64,000 bases of DNA, from NCBI RefSeq assembly GCF_963678635.1, contig NC_087067.1, positions 11,453,716 through 11,517,715 of the forward strand, given 5' to 3'. The first letter of the stretch is position 1, and every line of letters begins with the position of its first letter. The position numbers were made by a program, and so were the translations under genes. Source of the DNA: Symsagittifera roscoffensis (Eukaryota; Xenacoelomorpha; Acoela; Convolutidae). Of this stretch, positions 37,563 to 47,698 are shown piece after piece. The notes under the pieces were generated by a model. The model was given only the letters and a program-made list of their open reading frames with translations, was not told where the DNA came from and made no database searches.

Positions 37563-40516
37563 TCAGGTTGAAGGATTTGCCTTTAACTTTTTGTTTGGAC
37601 TTGGGGCTGGACTGACTAGGACACAATCATGTTGCCTCAGCATCATCATGAGTTCGATTCGCTTTTCCAAAAGTTCAACTTTAGAGAAGTTGTTACCCAG
37701 GTTCGAAGAGTTTCCAGTTGCAAGTAATTTATCCTGGAAAACAATACTGGATGACATCAAAAAATATATTCAACTTTATACTATAAATATAGTATACTAT
37801 ATATAGTATATATTGATATATACATGATATACATTGAATATATATGTAAGTTACATCAAGCCTTGATGAGTAATATTACTGAGTAATATTAAATTAATTT
37901 TGTCATAAACTCAGAGAAGTTTTACCAAAACGTTATGAATAAAATTGTGTGAAAAATATTCAATATTTCAACTTGAGCATAATTTGTACGTACGTTGTCT
38001 TTTACTAGGGAAACATGTTGTGCAAACGATGAGTCGTGTTTTTTCAGAATTTGAAACACGTCAAAAATTGCCGTGAGCTCATCGACATTTGCGTCGGATC
38101 CATCTCTGTAAACAAATCCAAAAATTTCAAAAAAAATAGATTTTTTCATATTATTCCAGTTATTGATTTTGAGGTTACATTATTATAAACTTCAACCACA
38201 GATTTTCACAGTTGACTCTTTAGCATGATGTTAAACTTTCAAAGATGTTTAACGACTCACTGTACTCGAGACACAATATGAGTAAGCGCAAGGAACGAGA
38301 AAGAAGGGTAGCATTCAGTGAACTTTGTTTTCTGAACGCGTTCTGTCTTGAAGGTATCAGCGGCCAGACGAAGATGATTCTTGAAAATGAAGTTAACTCC
38401 ATAGGCGACAGAAACGCCTGTCGTCTCCACCATATGAATCATATTCGCTGGCATGATTAAACCTTGTCGCGCTTTCAGCGTGATAGCTTGGCACCCTCCC
38501 ATATTCAAGCCTTCATGGGAACCGAAGAAAAAATTCCTTCGGGACTGCTGCAGGAACTGGTTGAAGAGATCCTGGTTGATGCTCGTCGGGGCTATCAAGA
38601 AGAACGTCTTACATCCTTTCAGTAGAATATAGAGGACTGATGTGCTGGAAAAATCTTGGTGGAACATTGTCACAGCGCCATCTTGAGAAATGAGAAGAAA
38701 GTTGGACTCTTTATTGGGCCGACATGCTGCGGGCAAACTTTTTGAATGAATGTGTCCCAGCGAGGTACTCGATATGAATGACGGTTGTGTAAATTTTGTG
38801 ATTTTTTGATGTGCGGCATCAGCGTCAATAATGTTGTAAAACATGGGAGGTGTTTTTCTGAACAACTGATCCACCTCTTTTCCATCAATTATCCTTGTTT
38901 GTTCCTGTAATGGTTCAATACTATAACATAGTAAGAAATTAGAAATTGAATTGAAAAAATTTCGGAAAATCATCCAGAGACAATTCAACCTCAACTTTCA
39001 GTGAATGAATGAATGACGGTCATGATAAAAATTTTATACTGGCAACCTTTGTTGGCAAATCTTTTGAAAAGAAAGCGTACTAAAGCGTTAGTAGTACTAA
39101 CCCTGAAATTCGAGTCGTACGAGCGGAGGGTTAATGGTTTTTTGTAACCTTCCAAAAGAAGCTTCACGACGTTTGGGTTGTCGAGGACTGATTGTGACAC
39201 TTTTGACGTGAAGCCGTTGAATCGAAAGGCGTTAGGAACAAAAACAGCATATTCTAAGTTCAAAAACTCTGCTTCCTGAAGGGCATTTTCGATATGTCGC
39301 GCTTCAACTGTCCTTACCAACGATTTCGCGATTTTTACCTGTGAACATAATTTTTTTCTCTGTGAAACAGTTTTCATTTTTTACGAAAAAACTCACGCAG
39401 GATAACACTCTTCATAAATCTTGGATAGTCGTGAAGCTCTCCAGTTGCCTCAAATGCAATATGCGTGAGTCTCTCGGCAAGACTATCTTTACAGAAGGCC
39501 AGATGGAAGCGGCCTTAGAATCCACTCTAGTCTGTTTTGCTTGCTGAAAAAATGAAGTAAGTGGATAGTTTGTCCGGGTGAGTCAAACCCAAAGAAAAAC
39601 CCAAAGAACCAGCGTTGTGACTTCATTAAAAAAATTAACTCCATTCTTCATTCAAGAAATATCATATTTCTATTTCTATCATAAATAATGATTATTTTCA
39701 CTAAACGTGCCAAAATCCTGTACTACAGGATGTACTACAACAAAAGTAGTACTTTTAAACAAATTTTTTCGAGCTTTTGAGAACAATAAAAAAGTTGTAG
39801 GCATTCCTTGTGATAAAAATTGGCAATGTTTTGTCATTTGACACTGAATTCCGGGCCTTATGGCTAAAGTTTTGAACATGAATTCCGAGATCAATTTTTT
39901 GCATAGTTGACAGCATTCGAAAGTGCCATGGATTCCGGGCCTAATGAATATCTCTCCGGAATCCATGGCACTTTCGAATGCTGTCAACTAGGCAAGGAAT
40001 TGATCTCGGAATTCATGTTCAAACCTTTAGCCATGAGGCCCGGAATCCAGTGTCAAATGACAAAACATTGCCATTTTTATCACAGGCCAATGCCTAAAAC
40101 TTTTTTATCGTTCTCAAAAGCTCGAAAAATATTGTTCAAAAGTACTGGATTTTGGCACGTTTAGTGAGAATAATTTTTCTTGAATGAAGAATGGAGTTCA
40201 TTTTTTCACAGTTCACAGGCCTACAATTTTTTTATTGTTCTCAAAGCTCGAAAAAATTTGTGAATTTTTCGAGATTATTGATTAACAATGTTACCTTGTT
40301 TGCAGTTGAACTTTGCTGTTCTTCTGTATCAAGAAGATTCAAGTTGAACTTAAAGACATCCCCAACTTCAGAGTCAACTTCAGCTGTTTCAAACAGTTCT
40401 TCCTCTTCAAGAGGAAGCTTTTCCTGTGCAGTTCCCGGACTTTTCGTAGAACTCGTTGAAGGTTCTTCTTCCTCTTCCAGTGGAAGTTCAGCATTTTCTT
40501 GGTTCACTGAACAGGA
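37563..40516 (-). CDS. JmjC-domain histone demethylase-like protein (KDM2/KDM7 group), 5' end in gap
   Basis: Exons on the - strand, all phase-consistent: 40516 (edge of N gap) to 40295, 39543-39493, 39338-39102, 38904-38261, 38105-37994, 37733-37563 (stop). The first is very acidic (LEEEEE, LEEEEL). The 38904-38261 exon is a JmjC domain: MFHQDFSSTSVLYILLKG carries the iron-binding HxD, TFFLIAPT follows, and MIHMVETTGVSVAYGVNF carries the distal His. Wording and spacing closely follow the KDM2/PHF8 type (HID FGGTSVWYHV ... IHAV ... GGN), oxygenases that use Fe(II) and 2-oxoglutarate to demethylate histone lysines. The C-terminal exon ends in a basic NKKLK stretch, a possible nuclear signal. 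All iron ligands are present, so activity is plausible. No PHD, CXXC or F-box is seen in the window. The 40294-39544 intron carries a large foldback. Confidence 0.75.
37780..37900. repeat. AT-rich palindromic tract in a JmjC-gene intron
   Basis: Overlapping ATAGTATACTATATATAGTATATA and GAGTAATATTACTGAGTAATATTA palindromes lie between the last two exons. They are shorter cousins, in composition, of the inner part of the 34571-34766 hairpin. Confidence 0.5.
39637..40198. mobile_element. Foldback element with arms of about 250-300 bp
   Basis: The left arm starts AACTCCATTCTTCATTCAAG (39637) and the right arm ends with its complement (40198). The core is a perfect 35-bp stem (39904-39938 with 39956-39990) around a 17-nt loop. 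Between core and ends both arms share CGTGCCAAAATCC, AAAACATTGCC, GGCCCGGAATCC and GAATTCATGTTCAAA with small gaps. There is no coding capacity. It lies in an intron of the JmjC gene. Confidence 0.85.
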
Positions 40517-40716
40517 NNNNNNNNNNNNNNNNNNNNNNNNNNNNNNNNNNNNNNNNNNNNNNNNNNNNNNNNNNNNNNNNNNNNNNNNNNNNNNNNNNNN
40601 NNNNNNNNNNNNNNNNNNNNNNNNNNNNNNNNNNNNNNNNNNNNNNNNNNNNNNNNNNNNNNNNNNNNNNNNNNNNNNNNNNNNNNNNNNNNNNNNNNNN
40701 NNNNNNNNNNNNNNNN
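40517..40716. other. Assembly gap (200 N)
   Basis: An unbroken run of N. It hides the 5' continuation of the JmjC gene. Confidence 1.
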
Positions 40717-40779
40717 TTAAATTTTTTCTGCGCAACGTTAATTTTTGCTAATGTTCTTCTGTTTCTCAATTTCTCAAAT

Positions 40780-41000
40780 TTCTCCCTCCCCCCACCTGAA
40801 CCAACCCCTCCACCGCCCGAGCCAAACCCTCCCCCTAACAGGGGGTGGTTCAAGTCAGCAGCGGGTGGTTCAGCTGTGAGGGGATGGTTCAGGTGTGAAG
40901 GGGGTTTTTTCCAAGAGTGTGTGGGAGGAAGGAGGGTGGGTTGTTCAAGTGGTCAGGTGGGGATGGGGGCAAAGGGGCAAACGTTAGAGGGGAGAGGTTT
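40780..41000. repeat. GGTGGTTCA-type minisatellite with inverted flank
   Basis: Units of 18-20 bp (GGGTGGTTCAG...GTGAG) repeat on the right, and their complement (CCACCTGAACCAACCC) lies to the left, giving a GC-rich foldback next to the assembly gap. It may have caused the gap. Confidence 0.6.
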
Positions 41001-41250
41001 ACGGAACCCTTTTGCAATTTGAGAAAATTTAGATTCAGAAATGAAGTAGGCCGTACACTCGCTTTGCATAGTTTCCGCATTACTCTTATAATAAATGCAG
41101 AAGTTCTTGCAAAATTTTAGCACGGCGCAAAACGAAAATAAACTGAAAAAAAAAAAACTAATTTAATGTGATTTTCTTCTAAATAAATAATCCATTATAA
41201 TGGATTTCAATTGAATTATAATGCATTATGTTTTTGCGAGAAAACAATAA

Positions 41251-41660
41251 TGAGTTAGGACCGAAGTGTATAACTCATAGAGTAATTTCGGATAGGGTAC
41301 ACCGTCTGCTCGTCACGCTATCTTATTTTCGGCCGGATAGATTCGTGCAACTTCTTAGTCTAATACCGATCCTAATCTTACTCTTATACTATCTAGTCTC
41401 AGGTTGTTTAACTAGTCTCTGCTAGGCTCAATAGATCTAGGGTATACTGGTTTATTGCGGCTGCTGAAGTGCTCGGGAGAGTCCAACTAATTTCTAAGTT
41501 AAATTCAAATCTCTCTGGTGCTGAAATTACAAGTAACTTCAGCACTTACAAATAAGTGGGTTGTTAGTTAGATGGATCATGATTGGTTAATATTAAATAC
41601 TTTACATTGGTAAAACATTTAATTTATCCAATCATAAAATGTAGTTTAGATCAGGTTCCA
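41251..41660 (-). repeat. 3' LTR (410 bp)
   Basis: Begins TGGAACCTGATC and ends CTAACTCA in the sense of the element (TG...CA). It matches 59759-60168 except for about four positions. U3 carries a palindrome of CCAAT boxes (ATGATTGG ... CCAATCAT, 41579-41635), a plausible promoter feature. Confidence 0.93.
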
Positions 41661-41675
41661 CCCATCCGGGTTTTA
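41661..41675 (-). other. Probable polypurine tract
   Basis: In element sense the sequence just before the 3' LTR is CCCGGATGGG followed by TGGAACC. The purine-rich GGATGGG abutting U3 is where plus-strand priming would occur. Confidence 0.45.
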
Positions 41676-43277
41676 CAGAGTTTTTTAGAATAGTTCTTTT
41701 GCAATTCGAAGGATGGATGATGGAAGTTGGTGTTTGGCGAACATCTTATTTCTTCTGTTTCCTTTTTGTTAAAGAAGTTCCAGGGAGCTGGAGTTAGAGA
41801 CATAAGACGTTGTGTCTTCTAGTGACAACGACTAAGTCTTCGCAACAAACTCAAATCTGATTTCAGAATGGTTTGCTATGTCAGGTTTTTCTGTTCTGCG
41901 TGGAGAACTTCTTTTGTGTATGATCTAGTTTGGGAATGGCGTGGAGATTGTGCGTGGAGGGGATGCCTGGTTACTCGGATCTGTACGTATACTTGAACAT
42001 CGAGGTGGTCATTGGTCTAGTTCAATGAAGTCCTTTTCTGCGAGGTCAAGTCGTACTCTAAATCCTTTGAGTTGTGATTGTGAGCGGCATATCGATTGTA
42101 GTTGGTCATTCTCTCTCGAGTGTAGTGGGGTCGTCTTGTCTTTTGATGTTCGTCCTTGGTGTTGTATTCTGATCTATATATTGCATCATGTGATTTTACA
42201 TTTTATAAAACTTTTATTAGTTTAATATTTTTTAATAATGATTTTAGTTAGTTGTTTTCACAAAAGCTTTTTGTTTTAGTTCGGTTATTTTGAAGAGTTA
42301 CTCACACTTGAGTAGCTCTTATTAAAAATAGAGGTGTGGTCACAAAGCGTGGGTGTAGCACGGTGGGTTAGGCCGGCTATAGAGCATGCTCAGGACGTCC
42401 TTCCTGGTGGGTTAGGCCAGGAGTGGGAGTATGATTTCATGCGGTTTTTTGTGAGAGGTCCTGTTATGTGACAACGTTTTATGTTGGGTTTGTTGTGGTC
42501 TTACTTATGTTTTGTTGGTTGTGTCCTTTTTTCAAAAATCAAATTGTTTGTGGTATGGGTTTGTCTTTCGACTTTTTTGTGTTTTATTATTTCTTTCTTA
42601 GACTTTATAATAGTCTTCAAAAGAATAAATTATCCAGTTTTAAACTGGGTTAATCCGGTTTGGGTACCGTTGGTTTCCTTTTCTAAGTCATGCTGTTATT
42701 CTATGATTTGTGGTATTTAGTAAGCTGCGTTGGTTAGTTTTGTTTAGTATATGATTCCTTTCCAACCGGGTTAAAGGAAAGTTTGAAACATGTTATTATA
42801 TGTTAGAGTTGTTGAGTGTGAAAACTTGAAACTGAAATTCATTATTTTAAACAATTCTTCGTGGGCGAGCTGTGCGAGTGTGGATAGAATTTCTGTGCGA
42901 ATAAATGAAAATATCAAAAGGTTAGTACTGCATTTGCATTTATTTAATTTACTACATAGAATTTAGAAATTTACTGCTAGTCATGGGGGAATATTAAGAT
43001 ACAAATTTTCATCATAATTAGATTTACTGCTTGTGGGGGAAAATTTTAGAAATGAATTTACTGCATTGGTATTAAATTTATAAATTTATAAGTGTAAGAG
43101 ATTAATAGAATTTTTGAAATCTGTTTGATGAAATTTGCGATTTTTATTTGTCTTTTGTGGTTTTTGTAGGTGATCGTCGGATGAAGGCTAAAAATCTAAA
43201 GAAAACATGAATAAAGTATGGTGAGTTTTTTAATATTTTAATTAGTTAGTTATATTCATTTAATTCATACTTACCTG
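41676..43277 (-). other. 3' untranslated tail of the LTR element
   Basis: About 1.6 kb with no credible sense ORF. It contains a hairpin AAGAGTTACTC/GAGTAGCTCTT (about 42292-42319) and two GGTGGGTTAGGCC repeats (about 42361 and 42408). An RNA-structured export or packaging region is possible but not shown. Confidence 0.4.
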
Positions 43278-45083
43278 TTAGTCGTCGGGGAAAAAACCGT
43301 GGGGGAAGATGTCGTGAATTAGTTCTGAAGTTGTTAGTAGTTTAGCTAAGATGCGGATGATATTTTTAGTTTGAAGCAGTGGCCAAAGCAATTGAAGTGC
43401 CTTAATAGTGGTTAGTTCTTCAGTGCCAACTGCAAACTCATAGGGTGTGTTTTGGATTAGATTATATAATTTGTGATTGAATTTAGTGTTGTGGATGAAT
43501 TCTAAAATTGGGATTTCTATGGGTTGTACAAACTCGTGCGGGATAAGGAAGGGTCGGGATTCTTCGGCGTTGAAGGTCTTGGTGATGGGACAGAAGATGT
43601 ACATTTGGGTTATGGGATCATAATTGCGAAGAATACCATAAAGGTTAGTATCTTTAATGCAATATGTGAAATTTAGGAAAAATGGTGAAGTGTATTTGGA
43701 ATTAATGAATTGAAAGCGATGGTGTGGTTGTCTAGAGGGTGTGTGTAAGTCAAAGTGATTTTGGATGAAGCGATAATAACTATATGTGTGGGTTTGTTTA
43801 GTGCGCAACATAATATCGTGTGAGCAGTGTAAATCTCTTTCGTGTGGTGCAAGGAAATGAAAGGTTAGTGAAAATATTTGGAAGCGTTCTTTAAAACTTT
43901 CGTATGCTTGTGTGTCTGTTAGTGCTTCTGAAATAATGTGATCAAACTTTCGGTCGAAGATGTTTAGTGTGAATGTATATGGTGTCTTGATGAAAAATTT
44001 CTCGGTAATTTGTGGATTAGCGAAGCGATCGTCGTCTAAGAGTTGATCTTGGTTAGCTCTGATGATGTTGTGATCATAGTATTCGAGTGTATATTCGTTA
44101 GCTCTAGGTGCAGTGTGTGTTTTTAGTGATTTTTTATATCCAACGTATGTAAATTGTCTAGGTGTTAGTGGTGTAGTGAGTCGATATAGCATGTCCGTAT
44201 TTCGTTCTATATCGATGTGAGTGTTAGATAAAGGTAAGCAAAGAGGGTTAGTGAAATGATAATATGAGGTCCAAGAGAGAGTGGGCATTAAAACGTATTC
44301 ATCTACGAAGTTGCGTGTTTCGTTAGTGTCGTGGGGGGTGTTTAAGGTGTATTGTGGGAATGAGGGTAAGGTGATGGCTAAAAATTCTTTTGTGTTAGTA
44401 TGCTTGGGGTGGTTGATGTATTCACGGGCTGTTCCTGGTTTTGCTGGGAAAGGATGGTTGGGGAACTTTCTTTTAAAAGTGCGGTAAGCTCTATTAGTGT
44501 TGAGTGAAGATTCAGTTGATGTGGATGATGGTGCTAATGATTCAGTATAATTTGAAGAGGGTGTAGGGGTAGGGGGGTTGGATGAATTTATTGTGGAGGA
44601 GATTTGGTTTATGGTTGGGGTATTAAGGTGGTAGGGTTGTTGTTGAAGGGTAATAAAATTATCTAGCTCTGGGGAGATTCGGGGGGTGTCTGGAGAATGA
44701 GATGATTGGTCAGAATGGTATGAGGAGTAGGTTGGGGTAACTTGGGAAGCATAAGAGGGTGTGGGAGTGATTGGGTCAGGGTTATTGGATAATATGGGTT
44801 GAAAAGGGGGTTGAGAAAAATTAGAAGAGTTATGAAAATTATTGGATGGGGATGGTTCTGAGTCGGCGAATTCATCGGGGGTTTCAATATTCGGGTTATT
44901 GAGTTGTGAGATGGAATATAAAACTGAGATGTGTGAATTAGTATCGGAATTCATGCCTGATGTTACATTACTAGATGGGAAATCGGGTGGCGGAAAAGCA
45001 AAAAGTGGTATTATTGGGATTGGAGAGGTAAGATTGGTTGGGTGGGAATTTGATCGGTGTAGTGATCCAAGTTGGCGGCTCAT
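43278..45083 (-). CDS. 601-aa 3' accessory ORF of the LTR element
   Basis: Starts at 45083, so its ATG overlaps the TGA of the env-like ORF as ATGA, an arrangement known to allow termination-reinitiation. Residues 1 to about 210 are rich in Pro, Ser, Thr and Asn (low complexity). From about residue 215 to the end the protein looks folded, with many aromatic residues (WTSYYHFTNPLCLPLSNTH, PFFLNFTYCIKD, LQLLWPLLQ). There is no signal peptide or membrane helix. I do not recognise a family. It could be a matrix-like, regulatory or glycoprotein-partner protein. Confidence 0.8.
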   Translation of the reverse strand: MSRQLGSLHRSNSHPTNLTSPIPIIPLFAFPPPDFPSSNVTSGMNSDTNSHISVLYSISQLNNPNIETPDEFADSEPSPSNNFHNSSNFSQPPFQPILSNNPDPITPTPSYASQVTPTYSSYHSDQSSHSPDTPRISPELDNFITLQQQPYHLNTPTINQISSTINSSNPPTPTPSSNYTESLAPSSTSTESSLNTNRAYRTFKRKFPNHPFPAKPGTAREYINHPKHTNTKEFLAITLPSFPQYTLNTPHDTNETRNFVDEYVLMPTLSWTSYYHFTNPLCLPLSNTHIDIERNTDMLYRLTTPLTPRQFTYVGYKKSLKTHTAPRANEYTLEYYDHNIIRANQDQLLDDDRFANPQITEKFFIKTPYTFTLNIFDRKFDHIISEALTDTQAYESFKERFQIFSLTFHFLAPHERDLHCSHDIMLRTKQTHTYSYYRFIQNHFDLHTPSRQPHHRFQFINSKYTSPFFLNFTYCIKDTNLYGILRNYDPITQMYIFCPITKTFNAEESRPFLIPHEFVQPIEIPILEFIHNTKFNHKLYNLIQNTPYEFAVGTEELTTIKALQLLWPLLQTKNIIRILAKLLTTSELIHDIFPHGFFPDD

Positions 45084-47698
45084 CGTGGGCTAAAAAAATG
45101 ATTATTTTGAGACTGAAAAGCGGTGGTATGGGGTTGTTCAATAATTTGTTCATAAGTATTATCATCTTGTGACTGGTGTGTCATTATATGTTGAATGGGA
45201 CTTTGTGATGTGGTGAGTCGAAAATTTGGATTATGTGTGATGGCTAAATTTCGAAAATTTCGTGGGACTAGGGATAGTGGATGGTTATTTGGTAGGGGTG
45301 GTAATTGTGGTGCCGTTGGCGTTATGTCTACATTGTTATGTTCTTCGTCGTATGTATTTTGTCGTGTTGTTATTTTTGTGTTATATTCTTTTATTTGTGC
45401 GTCTAAAAGAATTTTGTTTATAGATGTAGAAAAGATTCCAAAAAATCCTGCAAATAGTATGCGTGCTACACTTGCTTGTCTGTTTACTTGTGTGTGTATA
45501 GCACATGTGTTGTAGATTCCTTTTAAAAGTGAGAAAAGAAATCCAATAAAGTTAAACATTGCGTATAAAATAGTCAATTTTTCTAAGATGTAGTAGGGCC
45601 ATCCTAGAAAATCAAGAATTTCATTCTTGAGTGTAACAAAGCTAAAAATATTGATAGGTGATATATCTTGGGGACGGTATTTTTCACCGTTTAGATATAT
45701 ATAATCTTTAATGTCTTTAAAATATCCGCTATAGTCTTGCGTGTAGATATCGGCAAATCCTGCGGTTTCTGCAAGTTTGCGTAAATTTTGGTCTATTGAT
45801 TGTCTTTGTATAGTGTCCATTTGTGTTAATAATTCCTGGAATTGTTGTGTTCTAATGTGATGTTGAATATCTGATTTTGAATAGATTCCTATTGATTGTA
45901 AGTCTATATTTGGATTTCGAGCAATAGCGCGAATGCTTTCTGGTGAAAATTTTTTGAGTGATTGCATTAATGTGGGATATGGAGTGAGAAGATAATATTT
46001 ATTTTCATCAGGGTTTAGTTGTACTACATTGTGGCTGTTTTCTGATCCACATGGGACTGCGGTATCCCAGAAATAGGTTCTTCGTGAAAGTGTATCCACG
46101 AAATGTACTTTATTCTTATAAAAGATAGGGATTCTTTTATAACATCGTTTATCTTCAAAAACGTATAGTGGTGATACTTTTTTAGTACAAGTATAAAACC
46201 ATAAGATGTTTCCTTCATAGTCTAAAAAATTTGATCTATTTCCAGATAATAAGTATCCTGCATAGGGTATTTTTAATACTGCTAGTGCAAGTGATTGTAA
46301 TATTTGTGTTCGTTCTAATTCGCATAGGTGGTGTAGTGTTTCTAATTCGGAGAGTGACATTTCTTGAAAAATTCGGCTAATTGTATAATCTAGTTTCATA
46401 TCTAAATGAATATCATAGTGGATATTACCGAAATATGTAGTGTTCATTAGTGATAATTCTTGTAAGCGTGTGCTTCTGGTGTCATGGGGTTTTAGATGTC
46501 CACCAGGTTGTCCGTTGCTTTTTTCGAAATTAACTGGTATATAGGATGTTCCTTCGTTTAAAGGATGACCTGTGGCATATGGGTCGATTTTTATTTTTCC
46601 AGTGGTCATGTCAAATCCTTTTTCGTATTCAACTAATATTTCAGAGTATTGTGTTCTGTGAAGTGGATTTCTGTATTTACATGCAAGTTCTGTTTCTTGA
46701 TATATTTGAAAACGTGTCAATTTATTTTCTATATTGTCTATGTTTCTAAAATTAGAACTTAGTTTTCGTGATGGATGGACTTGTTCATATGGAATTGATT
46801 GTATAAAATATTTTTCGTGAAATTTTATCATACGAGCGTGTATTTTTGCTACTTGAAATGTTGTACATGTATCTTCGGGGAACCAAACAATGGTTGCTTG
46901 TGTTCTCGTTGTAGGGTCGCAATAACCTTGATCATTTTTACAAGGTAATCGGATTCCTTGATAGATCATTGTATTATCTGATAAATCTCGTGTTAGTTGT
47001 ATTTTTTCGAGTTGTATTTTCCAATCGAAAAACATTATTTCTTGGTATCCTTTATTTTTTGTGTCTGCTTTGCAGTTTGATGGGTCATTTATACCAATGT
47101 GTGGTATCCAATGTTTATCGTGTAGGTCATAGGTTAATCGTCCGTGTGCGCCGTTATACGGGTATTTTTCGTCTAGTTTTATATGTCCTTGGTGTCTTTC
47201 AAGTTGTGATTGATGTACAGAGTCTGGAAAAACTTGAAAATTAACTAACTTTCTAGCGGAGTTTTTATTTTGTGTGATGTTTAGTCTAAGTAATTCATTT
47301 TTACAATCGTCGGGATTGAGATGTAAAAGACGTTCTATATTACTTTGATAGAATGATTCATGGTCAAGTCGGTTTTTGTTTCCGTTCGAGACTTGTGAAC
47401 AATGTACTTTCTTTTCGGAAAATGTTGCTGTGAATTTATAACCTGTAACTGTTGTTGCTCGGGCTTTTGAATAGAGTGTTGCTATTACATCTGTGGTTTC
47501 TATAGCTTGTGGTTCTGTTTCACATTGTGATACTTGATTTATTGCATATTTGTGTAGTGTTTTTTGTTCATTTTCTTCACAATCGTAATGTGTTACTAAT
47601 AAATCTTGTGGTCCTGTACGCGGAGAAGGGTTTATGTTTTGATTTGAGATTACTAGAAAAAGGAGTTGGAGAAAAATTAATAATTTTAGAATATACAT
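45080..47698 (-). CDS. Env-like membrane glycoprotein of the LTR element (872 aa)
   Basis: Begins with a clear signal peptide (hydrophobic, residues 1-18) and has a large Cys-containing ectodomain with N-glycosylation sequons such as NIT, NRS and NTT. A conserved-looking cluster with TCTKKV, CYKRIPIFYKNK and TLSRRTYF, then PCGSE, recalls env-like proteins of other invertebrate Ty3 elements; that comparison is from memory and unverified. Two hydrophobic stretches follow (about residues 705-735 and 745-765), then a tail of about 100 residues. It should be a type I membrane protein enabling particle entry if functional. Its start overlaps the end of the ATG-less upstream ORF by 13 nt, and its stop overlaps the next start. 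Expression is probably from a spliced subgenomic RNA. Confidence 0.82.
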   Translation of the reverse strand: MYILKLLIFLQLLFLVISNQNINPSPRTGPQDLLVTHYDCEENEQKTLHKYAINQVSQCETEPQAIETTDVIATLYSKARATTVTGYKFTATFSEKKVHCSQVSNGNKNRLDHESFYQSNIERLLHLNPDDCKNELLRLNITQNKNSARKLVNFQVFPDSVHQSQLERHQGHIKLDEKYPYNGAHGRLTYDLHDKHWIPHIGINDPSNCKADTKNKGYQEIMFFDWKIQLEKIQLTRDLSDNTMIYQGIRLPCKNDQGYCDPTTRTQATIVWFPEDTCTTFQVAKIHARMIKFHEKYFIQSIPYEQVHPSRKLSSNFRNIDNIENKLTRFQIYQETELACKYRNPLHRTQYSEILVEYEKGFDMTTGKIKIDPYATGHPLNEGTSYIPVNFEKSNGQPGGHLKPHDTRSTRLQELSLMNTTYFGNIHYDIHLDMKLDYTISRIFQEMSLSELETLHHLCELERTQILQSLALAVLKIPYAGYLLSGNRSNFLDYEGNILWFYTCTKKVSPLYVFEDKRCYKRIPIFYKNKVHFVDTLSRRTYFWDTAVPCGSENSHNVVQLNPDENKYYLLTPYPTLMQSLKKFSPESIRAIARNPNIDLQSIGIYSKSDIQHHIRTQQFQELLTQMDTIQRQSIDQNLRKLAETAGFADIYTQDYSGYFKDIKDYIYLNGEKYRPQDISPINIFSFVTLKNEILDFLGWPYYILEKLTILYAMFNFIGFLFSLLKGIYNTCAIHTQVNRQASVARILFAGFFGIFSTSINKILLDAQIKEYNTKITTRQNTYDEEHNNVDITPTAPQLPPLPNNHPLSLVPRNFRNLAITHNPNFRLTTSQSPIQHIMTHQSQDDNTYEQIIEQPHTTAFQSQNNHFFSPR

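Noticed and set aside
40191..41022. Long ORFs crossing the N run
   Set aside because: Length is created by the 200 N; only the - strand exon ending at 40295 has a proper donor and coding character.
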